DNA of 64,000 bases, taken from contig NC_045144.1 of NCBI RefSeq assembly GCF_008831285.2, positions 5,724,575-5,788,574 on the forward strand. The letters run 5' to 3'. The notes beneath the pieces are model-generated. The model made no database searches. It was given only the letters and a program-made list of their open reading frames with translations, and was not told where the DNA came from. Positions 48,501 to 62,470 of this stretch are shown here, piece by piece. Each line of letters starts with the position of its first letter. Positions within the stretch are counted from its first letter, which is position 1. This DNA is from Nymphaea colorata. Taxonomy: Eukaryota > Streptophyta > Magnoliopsida > Nymphaeales > Nymphaeaceae. The translations under genes were made by a program, and so were the position numbers.

Positions 48501-51500
48501 TACATGAAGATGGATTAAAATAATAGCAGATTAAAAGAATAATCAAAATGTGAATCTTGAATAAGTTAATACAAGATTGAGGCTCAGATAACATTCAGTT
48601 TAGATAATACGAGAAGTTAATTCTAGTTTCTGTGGCACCTTTGCTAAGTCAAACCTAGTAGAAAGCCCTAGATTGAGAAAATATATGAAGCTGCAGGAAG
48701 ACGAACAAAGAAAATGGGTTCTCTATGCTGTAAACGTAGATATGCTCTCAGAGCTAAGGAGAACAGAAAGAGATAGATGGGATGAATGGTCCTAGGGCCC
48801 AAATATAGGAGAGTATTCTTGTGCGCCGTGTGTGCCAAATTGAGAGGGTTTGCTCGCCAGACAAAGTAGGACAGATATGCTACATGTTGATAACAAAAGA
48901 ATGCCCATCCTAAGATTTTACAGGCCATTATTGGGGCTCTCCCTGACGAGCAGAAAACCTTTTTTTTTCGAAAGCTATAGAGAAAGTTGAAGTAGAATCA
49001 GAAAAACATATGGAGAAAGTTGAAGTGGAATCAGAAGAAAATAGACCACCTGCAAAACCACTAGCTTCTGGTTTTGGCTCACTGCCAAATGTACTGCTCA
49101 AATATTTTGCCTCATGTAAAAGAAAATTAAACATCAGAGAATCTCAGCTCAATAGTCCCATGGAAGTTAAAACGCAATAGAGAGTGTATAAGTAATGATA
49201 GACACTCACTACACCAAAGGTAATTTGCAGGAAGAGTGTCCAAACTAACTTGTAAATATGTACCTTTGGATTACACAAGCTTATTCTAGTTTTAATGAGT
49301 AGAGTTCATGCAGGTTCGACCCAAATCATTAAATTGCCTGAGCTGAAATACCTGAGCTACCAGCTTGAATTTGACTTGTTTAACAAATCAGTTGAGTTTG
49401 AGCGAAGTTCATACAGCTCAAGCCAAGTTGATATTAGTCAAGCTCAAGCTCGTTGACTTGTTTTTCAGCTGTATGCATAGAAATCCCAATCCCAAGAATA
49501 TCACCATTGAAGCTTGGCATTTGAAAATTCTTAGAAAGTTTACAGGCTAAACAGTCTAAATAAGGAAAAATAAGATAGGACAAAACTGCTGCCTTCTCAA
49601 TGTTGCATTAATCTTATTTTTTGCCACAAGAATCTGGCTAGGTATCATCATAAGTCAGCCCCTCAACCAAATATCCATGTCGCATTAGAAAGTAAGCTTC
49701 TAATGAGAAAATGTAGAACATCTATGACTAAAAAAGCAACAGAAAGTAAAGAAATGGAAACATATGCTTTACCTCTGATGCTAGTGCAGTGGAAGCAGTG
49801 CCACGTTTGTAAGGCTCAACTGAAAGAAGAGTTTTTATCAAACTTATAGCAGACTCCGGGATATCTTTGAGGGTGTCTTGAAGGCAACCTTCATAAGGCT
49901 GCTGGGGCTTGAATATAGTTGCATGGGGTAGTTTGGACTTTCTCCAATATTCATCAGAAGGTGAGCCACATAGTTTAAAGATTTTGTGAAGTTGCTCTAC
50001 CTGCAACCAAGAAAAAAACAGAGCTTATTAAATTTAGTTGTTAAAATTAGCTACGGCAAGTAGCTAGAGATTGTTGCATTCATCTTTACATACTTTAAAA
50101 AAGATGATGAGTCCCACTTTCGCGAACATCACAATCATGCATCTTGGTGTACAAGCAGCTTGTGATAATAATAATAATAACAGTAATGACAATGATGATA
50201 ATAATAATAGTAAATTAGTAATAATAATAATAGAGAAATTTTCAGAGAAAGGAAAAGATTTTCCATATGATTAATGCCTTCTAGCATGAAACTGACATAG
50301 TCAACTCTAGAACTGGATTTTACAGCTATCAACTAATGAAGAGAATACTTGCAATAATGAGGAAGATCATAATCTGCTAGCAACCATTCGCATCATATTA
50401 AGCCCTTATGTTCAGAAAATTATATGCTAGAACCGTGTGAAATAAGAAACAACACGAACAGGAGAACTGAACCACACTCAGATTCAGACTCTGAACAATA
50501 ATGTCTAGAAGTCAAAAGGATGAACCAAAAGTAAAAAGCAGCTTTATTCAATTAGAAAAATGACTGAAGAAAGAAATAAGTATTGATAAAAATGAAAATA
50601 GTAAAACTAAAAAAAGAAAATTCAACCAAAATATGAAAAGAATATAGAATACTAGAAATAACAGATTACCTCAGTTCTTCCTTGTAGAATAGGTCTGCCA
50701 ATAAGCATTTCTGCAAAAACACAACCTACACTCCACAGGTCCACGGTTGCTCCATAATTTGTAGAACCTAGCAACAGTTCTGGAGGGCGATACCAAAGAG
50801 TCACCACACGGCTGGTTAATGGATGCCTCTGGTTTGGACTATAGTTATTTGCCAGACCAAAATCAGCTATTTTCAGAGTTCCTTCATTGTTAACTAGAAG
50901 ATTTGCACCTTTGATGTCACGGTGCATGATCCCATGAGAATGGCAGTGTTCAAGCCCAGATAGTAATTGGTTCATGTAGCATTTAACCTGTGATACAAGG
51001 AAGTCCATCCATTCAACTTTATTGACTTGCATGGATGCTTGAAGCTGTCTATTTACTTATAGCATGTTGTACTGATTTAGTTATTACAACTAAAAAGAAA
51101 AGCTAAATAGTAATACCTTTTAACATCAACTGACCTGCGATTCACTGAAACTGATAGTAGGGCATGATGACAAGCCAGCAAGATCATGCTCCATATATTC
51201 AAATACCAGATACAAGCTACAGGATAAACGAGAAGTGATCAAACCTTCCAACTTAATAATATTTGGATGGTCAAGCTTGCGCAAGATCTGAATTTCACGT
51301 GCCATAAACCTCACACTCTCAGGCTCAAAATTGTCAAAACGAACTTTTTTCAAAGCAACTGTCCTCCCAGTCTCAAGATCACGGGCTCTGAATACACTGC
51401 TGTAAGTACCTTGGCCCACCTATAAAGAATTTAAGTAACTGAAGGATTAAGAAAATGCAAGATCACATTTAACAAAAAAGAGAACTGTATAAATAAATAA

Positions 51501-52908
51501 TGCTCGGAAATGGAATAATCACGAAAGGAATGACGTTTTACCCAATCAAGAGAATAAGCAATCACCAGTGTAATTACAATTTCAGCAGTAAATATCTGAT
51601 TTGACAACTTGCCAAGATTCAAGGAACCCTTTCCAAGAGAAGACAATGTAACTGGAATACAAGCAAAGGCCCATGTGAGGACCCCAAGATTGACAATTTT
51701 TGTGATTAACCAACGATGAGCTGATCTTAGCATTTGCATGAAACAAGGCAGCAGCTTCACCGAAGGTGTTCCATATGAAGTCGTGGAAGAACAATCTAGC
51801 ACTTAAATTTGGACATACTGGGCATATGTACCTTTACATAGCTAAGGCTCATGTTTTGTATATGAGCTTATAAAGTCTGTATCGATGCTACAGACCGCAA
51901 CAAAGCTGTGTTGGTATTAAAACGATTGTGAAGATGTGGACCAATTAGAACTCCGAAAATGGTACTCTATCTAGTAAATTTGACAAATTTTGTATGGCAC
52001 AGGAAAAACAAAGGACAAATTTAAAAGAACAAGAGGCCAAACATAATTGCTTTCCATAAAAGGTTCAAAAAAGGCTTCTCATCTATGCCCATGTCTACTG
52101 CTTCCTTTTTTACTCAACCTCCTCACCAACCTTTAGTCTCCGGATAAACAACCAGTAAGAGTAGCTGGCTTTTTAGCTAAGCTATAAATTAGTTCATTTC
52201 CCATGAAAAAGGACTATTCCAAGCCTGAGTTTAATATCTGAGTACCCACCAAGAAGTTGATCCAAGATTGACAATATAAATTGGAAAACCGGAAGGTGAC
52301 TGGTCCTTGTTCCATGAATCACTAACCGTATATATATATATATATATATATATATGAAGAGAGAGAGGGAAAGAGAGAGAAAGAGAGACTTGCTGCAAGA
52401 AATTGGAATGAATTACCTTCTCGAGTTTCTCAAAGGAATCAGCCTTCAGTGGGACCCACCCCTGGATAGCCTCGCCGGCGACGGCGCTGAGCCAGGCGGG
52501 CCAGCCCGCTGCTACCTGCTCGCCCTCCACGTACCTAGTGAGGTTCCCGAGCCGGAAGCTGACGGACTGGTTTGAGCGGGTGGAGGTGTTGCCAATGGGG
52601 TCGATCACCACGGAACTCGAGGCTGCGCTCCTCCCGGACTCTTCCCCGATGCCACCAACCCCCACTGCCCGCGGATCTGGCCCCTCGAACCAGTTTTTGC
52701 TCTGCTTTTTCTTCTTCTTACCATTCTTCTTCTTTACGTCGTCCTCCCCAGACTCCTCCCTGCCGCTACCCCTGTTCTGGCTCCGATTTCTGAGGGAGGA
52801 CGACCTGGAGGCCAGTATCCCCGAGGACGATCCCTGGCTCCTGAACGCGCCTGAAAAATCCCATGCAGGCGTCACCGATACCGTCTGCTTCGACGCTATG
52901 CAACCCAT
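45551..52908 (-). CDS. IBS1-like CDK-related Ser/Thr protein kinase
   Basis: Eight exons join in frame to 738 residues: 52908-52417, 51419-51135, 50987-50670, 50000-49773, 47128-47028, 46515-46410, 46324-45818 and 45730-45551, all with GT-AG introns. The N-terminus MGCIASKQTVSVTP is typical of IBS1 and its relatives, with Gly 2 and Cys 3 suited to myristoylation and palmitoylation, so plasma-membrane attachment is likely. A Lys-rich stretch is at residues 59-71. The kinase domain starts near residue 160: glycine loop GQGTYSSV (166-173), VALKK with Lys 188, HRD (281-283), DFG (301-303) and RPPELLLG. Instead of PSTAIRE it has FMAREIQIL. The C-terminal part holds SGPILSHSSK and a conserved FLEKHERHIRQAVRRSWFQR end, with ten extra residues after RGK. 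IBS1 in Arabidopsis affects priming of defence, so that role here is inference. An inverted broken copy lies at 9252-10440. Confidence 0.93.
47129..49772 (-). other. Long intron 4 of the kinase gene
   Basis: A 2.6-kb intron with no exon-like signal that I recognise. Around 49290-49470 it has repeated CAAGCTCAAGCTCG and GAGTTTGAGC words, the same kind as near 55930, 58500 and 62100, so a dispersed repeat has inserted. The end near exon 5 is the start of the segment copied to 9252. Confidence 0.6.
50164..50234. repeat. (ATA/TAA)n trinucleotide repeat in kinase intron 3
   Basis: Interrupted AAT/ATA repeats in the intron between exons 3 and 4. Confidence 0.9.
52329..52388. repeat. (TA)n(GA)n microsatellite close to the exon 1 donor
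   Basis: TA repeats at 52329-52355 followed by purine-rich GA repeats, ending about 28 bases inside intron 1 from the donor at 52416. Confidence 0.9.
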
Positions 52909-53420
52909 CTCCTAGACTCCTTCTCTCTCTCTCTCTCTCTCCCTCTCTCTCTCTTATGTTAAAGAAGACCAACGAGATGGCATCCGTGAAGAAAACCAAC
53001 CAATTTTGAACTTTAATCGCTTCACCAATTACGAGAAGAAGAGGACGTGACAACACGCGGCTGCACGGAGAAAACTGGGGCTCGAAATTTCTCTATCGTT
53101 AGAAGAAATTCGAGACAGAGAATCACACAGATGGAGAAAGGAAGAAAGACAGAGCCTTAAACAAAGGGAGCCGTCGGATCTCGGATCTAAGCGATCTGCC
53201 CACCACCACCAGCAGCTGTAGGACAGGAATGACGAAGTGCGGAGGGAAGGAAATTGTCAATGGGGGGAAGAAAAGGAGGAGGAGGAATTTAAGGGAAGGG
53301 AAAGAGAGAAGAAACGCGGAGGATGTTACAGGGTGGTGATGGTAGGCGGGCTCCACCTCTCCCCTCACTTTCACAGGGAGAGGCGAGAGGGTGAAGAGAG
53401 AAAGGAAGAGAGAGAGGATG

Positions 53421-53454
<34 letters not shown>

Positions 53455-53640
53455 CTATCTGCTGTGGCGGGCAGGGAAACAAACTGCCCGAAATTAGCGC
53501 AACGACTACTGGAGCAGTAGCCCGAGCCGATCCGCTGTGATCCTCCTCCTCGCAGTTATCCCCTCGAGGCGTCGGTTCAGGACGCACCAACCCTCGTGAG
53601 GGGCCTGCTAGAATAGACTGCTACGGCCACTTCTACCCTC
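52909..53640 (-). promoter_or_regulatory. Kinase upstream region and 5' leader
   Basis: Just upstream of the ATG the plus strand has (CT)n at 52921-52955, so the leader would carry GA repeats on the sense strand. A further (GA)n run is at 53420-53454. GA/CT-rich leaders are common in plant housekeeping genes. I could not assign a transcription start or a TATA box. Confidence 0.5.
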
Positions 53641-56600
53641 CCCTCGGACGCACCTGTACCTGCCCCCCATTGATGATGCTGCTCCCCCACCGGCCCCTTC
53701 TCTCTCTCTCTCCAACTGTTTGAGGGGGTGCAGTCTGCCCCCTAAAGATTCCTACAAAATTGCAATGTTTTTTTCTCTTTCTAAAGTATACCCACAAAAT
53801 GGTGATGTTTGCTTTCTCCCTCTCTCTCATCCATTGTCCTTTTTTTTCTAAAGAAGACCTGTGATTTTCATCGGAATGGGTAGCTGTTCTTGGTATCGAC
53901 AGCGGCAGCTAACGCTTGGTTTACGCGGAAATGAAAATGGCAGCCAACAAGATTGTCTTCGAGAACGTTACGAAAAAAATGAAAGAGCAACTATTCAGAC
54001 AAATTAAAATAGCACAAACAGACAAATTGTTGAATCCTTTGACAACCAACGTGCTCCATAATCCCTTCACGGTTCGCCCACTGAAGCCCCACGGGAGAAG
54101 TAAACGCCACCCGCCGCCGGCGACCAGGGCCGGGTTCGACTTTGCCCGTTGGTCTTACACGTCAATGAGTCTCAGGCAAATGAGATTCTGCAGTAAGGAA
54201 CTGCATTGAAGGGACATGGAGGCTTAGTTATGGCCTCAAGAGAGAGAGAGAGGAAATCTACTCTTCAGAGTGATTTTCTTTTGACAAAAATTAAGGATAG
54301 ATACTATTTTCTCTTTATTGAAGGTATTAATGTTTTTCGTCACCCAATGCTTATGAGCTTCCAGTTAGTTTATAAATATATCTATTCACCTTGCTTCTTA
54401 TTAACTTCATGTCTCCAGTTTCATTGTTATGGGTTTTGAGTCAATATATCCGATTTAAATTGGATATCCGACGGATTCGATAAGAAAAAATTAAACATGG
54501 AAAAAAATTTTAATATTTGATTAAGAAATCAGATTGGATTCAGATTTAATAAATGACATCCGATCATATTCAGATATACATAAATATTCTGTCGGATTTA
54601 GCTACGAATTTGGATCAGATTCATTTTTAAACAAATATCTTATATTTAATTCTATTAAATTTTAAAAATTGGCAAAATCCGGTTCAAATTCAGATCCAGA
54701 TACAAAATAAAATTTGGATTCGAATGGTAAAATCTAATTTCGGGTTCGGATATGATTTTTTTATTTGAATTCAAATCCAAATATGTGAATATCCAAGAAA
54801 GCGAATATGAGTAAGGATACATCTGATCCGTTGACATCCCTAATTCTGCCTCCTGTGCTTTATAGAGATAGAGCGCGACATCAAATTGAAGGTGCATTGA
54901 CTCTATCCCAAACACCAAAGCAGCCTTAAACTCGAAAGACAATGGAAAAAAGAGAGCATTTGGCACTCTTCAAAAAAAAAAAAAAAGTTTACGCATTGTG
55001 TGCTCTTTATATCATGTGAGATAACATAATGTGCAAACCAACATGATATCTTTTATTAGGCTAATATTGTAGATAGCACATTGTGTTTGGTCAATGCATT
55101 ATGAAGTTGCTTTATAAACTCAAATTTGTTTCTTAGCAAATGTTATCTCCAACAATAATTTAGACCAACGATTATATTGATATAAAATCAAAGCCGACAT
55201 AGTTACATAGTAACCAATTAATTGCAACTCATAACACCATACCAAATATCTAAAATAAGTGTAAATGCATCGCATGGTAAAATACCAGCTAAACATGCTT
55301 ATTTATAAGCAGTTCTTCTTTATTCTTTCTTGAGATTGTAATAAACAAATTTAGAATGAAATTAAAACACAAACTTTATTTTATTTTGCTGGAAAATATT
55401 AATCAGTATGTTTGCAAACTTCTCCTGAACCACTATATCAAGTAATTCAACACCCACAAAAGCCAGTGTGCTCTTGAAAGACCTTTAAAAATGAATCTAT
55501 AGTCTTAGAGTTCGCCCTACTGTATTTCATAGTTACTCAACCATCCTGAATTCTTTCTTTATTGTGTTTTTACGTTGACAAGCTCATGTTATTCTTGTAA
55601 CATGGTGTAAAATTGTAGACTTATTTTCACAAAATAGTTTTGGTCTTCTCTTTAACTCCTTTCAAGATTTGCAAGCAATTGACAAAATTTTACAACCATA
55701 TTCTATATTAATAATCTATGGACTTTGTCATCATAGTGGATGAATCTATGAATGTCTCTGCTTAGCACACCTACAAGAATTTATTCATTTAGCTAACAAA
55801 TAAGCATAATCTTAGTTGGAACTTCAACTATATTGGCATCTAACAAAATCAAAATCAAAATAACCAATCATTTCCAATTAGCTAATCATCTCAAGCTCTG
55901 AATCTCTACTCCAGTTTTATAATTCAACCTTGAGCTTGCCTCAAAGTATTTGGTAACAACTAGAGCTCAAGTCAATCAAACTCATTTACGAAGATGAACT
56001 GAGCTCATGATCAAGCTCAAGTAAATTTAATTGGGTTCATTGGCATTCTTAGTAATAGATGTTGTCACACATACAATCATACTCAATTTGATGGAAATGG
56101 GATTTTCTATGATTTCACACGTGGGGAATTATTTCTTTCCTTCATCTTCGGATCACGAACATGTCAAAAACCTGGATGAGCCGACTCAGTGTCAAGGGCT
56201 TACTGCTACACTAGAGTGATCCAATATGTGGTTCTACTTCTACATGTTCCACCACTTCTTCATCCATTTCGAATGCTAATCATGGAACGCCACAGACAGT
56301 AGGATGTTTAGGTCCAGAATTCAGAAAAAATGACCTAAGTAGTCCCTCACTTGATAGAAATATTTTTTTTTTTGTTTTGATTGTGATATTGAACTGCTTA
56401 AATAGTACAAAAATGCACTCCATATGATAATAAGCTACGCATATAGAAATCCAAAGGCATAAAAATGCCTTTGAATGATAAATTACTAAAGGATTTACTA
56501 TGTTTCACTCCATAGGACTTAGCATAACAGAAATATTACATAGTGTCTGATGTTTAGCGCCTTGTAGCAGGCATGAGCTTTTCCATTAACCTCAACATGT

Positions 56601-59600
56601 CTTTTTGCACAAGTCAGTTTAGAATAAAAACAAAGCTCGAATGAATCAAGTTAAACCAGTTTCAAGAGAACATGAATGCTCTGAATTCATACAACTCAAC
56701 AACACAATATGTAAAATCACAAGAAGGACAATATTTTTGTTTCCATCACCAGTATCATGAGCAACTACAAATAATTTCAACTGCCATATAGAACAAATAC
56801 ATGTCATTCAACTGCCATACCCGATTATTTAAATAGGATTTCTAGATACTTAACTTCTAACAATTATTGAGGTATATAATGATGCATATTGGAATTCACA
56901 ATACAAAGATTCTAGTTCAATAATGGGCAGATTTATCTTTGGAAGAGGAGTAATTGCATGTCTAAGAAACTAACTTGCATAACTCACTCAACTACAAAAT
57001 CAAGGTTTATTTCCTTGGCATCTACTTTTGGAGAAGTTGACTGCCTTAAAAATAGGCATGTAGATACTTCACTAACATATGAAACATATTTCTACAATTT
57101 CCATAATTTATAATGATCAAACAACTTTATAAGATTGAATATATAGAATATAAAAAAGTCTACATATACAAGGCTAAGAAAATTTCATTAGACAAAAGAT
57201 TGATAATAATGTGATGTCATTAAAATAAGTGAGGTCCAAACTTGACAAACCATTTGATGAAAGGCCTTTCTGGATATGTTGCCAAAACATCAAGTGAAAT
57301 TATATTAAATCCACTCTAGTCTTCTCCAATGAAATCCAAACTGATGCAAGTGGTGGTGATCCTGTATTTCTATGTATTTCTATGCTCATAGGATAAGAAC
57401 ATTAAAATTAAAGATGAATTAAGTGTGCTCTAGTGTGTGCTTGTGATATATCATCATGAAATGGTTGAAACAAAAACATTCAATGATTTTTTTTGGCCCT
57501 TAAGGCTTGGATGACTATAATAGACATATTGTCAAATTCATTTATGTGAGTCCAGAATTATGAGATACTTATGTAGAGCACTCATGAATCTAGGCTTGCA
57601 CATCACTGTAAATGTGCCACCTCAAAGTGTAAATAGCCTATAGCAAAAGTTTTGGTTAATAAGGTGAGAAGCTTGATTCAAAGTATGTCCACCAATCATC
57701 TTAATTAACTAATTAAGTTTCTATTACTTGTGGCAAATGTTTACTTAATTTGCAATTTTTAAGTATCAAAAGCATCAATTTATATTTAAACTTTCATTTA
57801 TTTCTCTCAAGAAAAAAAAATAATATTGAACTCTCCATGATTCCATCCTGTTATTGGTTGACCAGTGTTAAACTCTTGGTAGTTTTTGGCACTTTATTCT
57901 CACAAATTGTTAACCCTCCCATTTTTCTCTCCTCTTGTCCCTGGGAAGATATATCTCATTCAGTTTGACTACATATTGATGCCTCTACATAATTTGGTTT
58001 ATTATATATTGGTGCCCTTCAAATCTGAGTTTTTTTTTTTTTTGAAGTTTTAAAAATTGGATCACTATATGCTAATGGCTTTTATCCAAGAAATTTCTAG
58101 CTCTGCCCCCTGCCTATGAAGGGCTTATCATATGGAAGCCCCATCTTGAGTACTTTTCTTATTAAGCATTGCACGATTTGATCATTACCACATTGTTTAA
58201 TATATGTTGGTTATCTAATAGGTTTAGCTTTTACACAATGCTCGTCTTTAATGATAGATACATAGGAGATTTAAATCCTTGGTTGTGTGAGGTGTTTTCT
58301 TGTCTTTAATGGCTACATATATTATTATAGTAGCTACCAAATCCTTGTATAGTCAACTTAATGGAAATCATCTGGATGATCAATTCAAATATACTCGACT
58401 TAACGGAAATCGTCTGGACCATTAATTCAAAGGAGATCTGATGGTGTAAGCTCCGCCTATGGCTGAACACAAGCTTAATCGCGCTACTCAACTCGACTCA
58501 GATGTTGTTTGTCTCGAGCTTGACTCGATAGACTGAGCCTCGGGAGCTCGACTCGTTTAAGCTCATTTACCAACTTCTGCTTTGACTTGATCTACTTAAT
58601 TTTAAGTTTGAAAATTACAAAGAATAAAAATAAAAGATAACCCGGATTAAATGAGCTTACTGGGGTTTAACAAAGTCGACTTCATGTAACTCAAACTCAA
58701 GTAGCTTTACAAGCTAGAGTTACAAATGAGTCTGTCAAGTCGAGTTTAACTGAGCCAATTTATTAATTGGACTCAAGTTCCCTCGATTCGACGGACGACC
58801 CGAACTCCGTCTCAGCCACAGCTCTTGCCGTAGCAAGATTCATAGTACTTCTGTGGGCACCTTGCAAGGAACTTTTATATAAATGGGTTCCGTCCCTGAT
58901 TATCCAAATTACTGACCGACTTGGATTCCTTTCAGCCGGTGGATTCGGTAAAGGCTTTGTATTCCGACACCAATCGGATTCAAATTTGGCGTTCCGTTTC
59001 CCAATTGAATCCGAACTAAAATCGGATGTCAGCTCTTAATCTTTCAGTCAGGTCTAAATTCAGTTTTGAAAAGATGGGTCAGCGGATTTCAAGTCTGAAT
59101 TCCAACGACTCGATTGGTCAACGGCTAGACTTGACCTAAATCCAAGCCGTTCACATCCCTAACAAAAAATTAATGCTTTCAAAGCTTTCGTTCAAGACCA
59201 TTCCTATTGCATTTCAAATGTCAAAAAGGGCATTTTGGGGATTTTTTTTTGGTGTTTTGAGTTTGACCCAATGAACCTAGCCTAGTTGATTGAATTGGCA
59301 GTGCGACACTAATTAAAGATGTATCGTCTTTCTCACCAAGCTTCGACGCAGCTCTGAATTTTGAACCCAATTGAAAAAGAAAAATGCGCTACAGCTAAAT
59401 CAATCCATAAAAAAATAAAGTGTTTCTCACTCTGCCTTTTGTTTCATTATTCTCTTTACTTTTCTTTCTTAGTTTCTTTTCCTTTTTGCTTTTGAATTTT
59501 CACACAAAGACTCGTGAACCCTAGAACCAGTCGGAACTAGGAAGCCAAATTTGTTCTTGGGGGCCATTGTCATCGAAGAATCCACCACTAATATTTAAAG

Positions 59601-59839
59601 TAATTTTATTTTTTAAATTTTTAACTTTTAATTTTTTTATACATTTTATTTTTTAAATGAATTTTAACGTTTTTTCAATTTTCAATTTTTAATTACTTTC
59701 ATACATTTTAGTTGTGCATAAACTGATTTTAACAAGACTGATTGCAGACATGGTATCGTGTGTCAATTACAAAATGCAAAATTCTTCCAAGTTGCTTTCT
59801 CTTGCTGAGAAAAAATTATTATTTTTCTAGGCTTTATAG

Positions 59840-59842
<3 letters not shown>

Positions 59843-59919
<77 letters not shown>
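59843..59919. repeat. (AT)n microsatellite
   Basis: An uninterrupted AT run of about 77 bp. Confidence 0.95.
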
Positions 59920-59920
<1 letters not shown>

Positions 59921-60359
59921 GGACACAATCAAGCAGCGATGATTGGATGGGGCTGAAAGGATTTTAGCTGGGGCCATTCTTTCTAAAGTGGAGACAAATT
60001 GGGTTAGAAATGTAAAGCAAATGAAAACACGAGAAACAAAAACAAGGAAGACAATCAAGTTGGTTGGTCAGCCTTACTTTTATTTTATATTTAATAAAGG
60101 TCGGGAGTCCTTACATTGAACGGTCAAATACGTGAATCAGCGACATATGCAGCTGTGTCCGTGACCTTTATCTCTTTTGTTATTAATGAAAGGAGATTGT
60201 ATTTTCTACTACATAGTTTTGGAGATTAACCACCGTAATTACAGCTCCTATAATCAAGGATGACACTTTTAACAGATCGATTTCTGCAAATTCGATCTTC
60301 AACTCCTTCTATCTTTACTAAAACATATTCATATGGTATACAGATTCTGCCTGCTCTCT

Positions 60360-60482
<123 letters not shown>

Positions 60483-61865
60483 TGCTATGTGCTGTACAGC
60501 GTTGGAAAACACAGTTGTCCAACAAAAATTTAATGGGTGATGCGACTGCGGTTTTCGAAATTCAGTGTAGGCCATAATAATTTTTAATAATTAAGAAAAA
60601 ACTGGCATATCATTAAGATCTTGATGGTGATGTGATTGCATTTTTCCTAAAACTCAGTGCAAGCCACATTCCCCTCTTAAAACCTCTTTTGGAGAGGGAA
60701 GGATACTTTCTCTCTCTCTTTGAAGTTACAAAGAGACCGATTCGAACCAGAACGGACCTCAACTCAATCAATGGTAAACCGATTCAAGAATATCTCGTAT
60801 CGATTTCCAAGTTTCTTCCATATTTTAAGATTTTTCTTCTTTTTGAATTGTTTTAAAGCATTTTCATTTTTTTTAAAATAAAAAGTTTTTATTATTTTTT
60901 AATTGATTGGGACCCATACCATTGACGTTACCATAAAACTAACAACTCCATCTGCTGTATTATCAGGAAGAAGAGAAATGGAGTCGAAGTGAAGGGGAGA
61001 AGGATGGAGGGAAGAGAGAGAGAGAGAGAGGATGTGGAGTCGGTGGATTCCCGTCTTCCTAACCCCATTTCCCCTTGACAGCCGTCGAATAAATTAAGAG
61101 AGAGAGAGAGAGATTTACAGGCTCCCCAAGTCAACATTTCTGGTTTTCAAAGGTGGGGAGAGCGCCATCGCCGTTATCATCATCATCATCCTCGTCTTTC
61201 TCCGCGCCAGCACAACCCAACATGCCCCACTTTTACCAAATCGCCTCTTCCTGTCCTCGTTAATCATTGTTCTGATTTCTTCTGCTTCCTGTCAAACGCT
61301 GCGGCGTGTTGAACACTCAGCCCCCAGTGGCCCCACCCGCCATTAATGCCCTTTTTCTGGATTCTCGTTCAACAGCTTCAGAAGTACACAAAACTTCCAC
61401 GCTCTGTATTTTTCTGCAGCAGGGAAGATGACAATGGGAAGCGAACAGAGATCGATGCAGAATTTTCATCGCCGTTGATTGAAACTCTTTTTCTTCTTCC
61501 CTTTTTTTTTTTTTTGACAATAAAGTGGGAACGCGCAATGAATTTAGGCCAGATAAAAGACAGGCGCGAACCGATTTTTGTCTTCTGGCCCTTTCTTCTT
61601 GTTTGGTTGGTAGCTTGTTTCCAGTACTGATGGCGGGTTGATTAGTCAATCTGGATGGAAATGGTGGCGTACAGGAGCGGCGCCACCGTCCTCGGCAGCA
61701 GCAGGGGGCATTCTATGTACTTTTAATCACTACCTTTTTACATCACGGCTGCGTCACCGATGCCTGAGGGGTATTTTCGTCATTTTGTAAGGCAAAAGAA
61801 AGATATTTCTGAATTTTAGTTTGGCATTTAATCATCAAAGATATTTTAACAATTTTTAATCAGTA

Positions 61866-61867
<2 letters not shown>

Positions 61868-61906
<39 letters not shown>
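61868..61906. repeat. (AT)n microsatellite
   Basis: A run of about 39 bp of TA repeats. Confidence 0.95.
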
Positions 61907-61910
<4 letters not shown>

Positions 61911-61919
61911 GTAACACGA

Positions 61920-62470
61920 GCATAAACAAATCAAGTTCCAACTCAAAATGGGTTTATCCAGTGGAACTGAGTTTGAGATGATTTCGACATGGCCGAGCTC
62001 GAACTCGCTTGATTATGGGATGGAAAAATGCAACAAAAACGTTCTTCCAATTAAACCGTAGGAACATGGCCGGAAATGTACGAGCGTGCTCGAGCTCGAC
62101 CAGCTCGAACTCAACTCAAGTCACATATAGCTTGGTTCGAGCTCGACTCGGACTTTACGAGGTGAGCTCGAGTTCAACTCGTCTAACAGAGTCCAAACTC
62201 TAGCTCAAGCACGACTCGTTTTAATATATATTTTATGCTTAAAATTTCTACATTTTTGTTTAGACCTCCTGAAAATTATAAAACTAAGTATTGGTGTTAA
62301 ACGTGTGTCTAATCGAGTCAAGTTCATCCAACTCAAACTCAACTCGTCTACAAACTCAAATTATCAATTAAACTCAAACTCTACTCATTTAACTACTAAT
62401 CAAATTCGAGTTGAGTTTAACCGAAAGAGTTTGAGTTATGCAAACTCAACTCGTTTAACATCCCTAAACA
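61920..62470. repeat. CTCGAGCTCGA-word repeat region
   Basis: Many short near-palindromic words (GAGCTCGA, GCTCGACTCG, AACTCAACTCG) in tandem-like disorder, also seen at 58460-58770 and in kinase intron 4. It is probably part of a decayed transposable element; I could not identify ends. Confidence 0.5.

Noticed and set aside
51431-51802. 123-residue minus-strand frame in kinase intron 1
   Set aside because: It lies wholly between two well-defined exons, matches no family I know, and the kinase reading frame needs this region spliced out.
58767-59039. 90-residue frame in the right-hand spacer
   Set aside because: It is built from degenerate GGATTC/TCGACT words of a dispersed repeat, with no recognisable domain.
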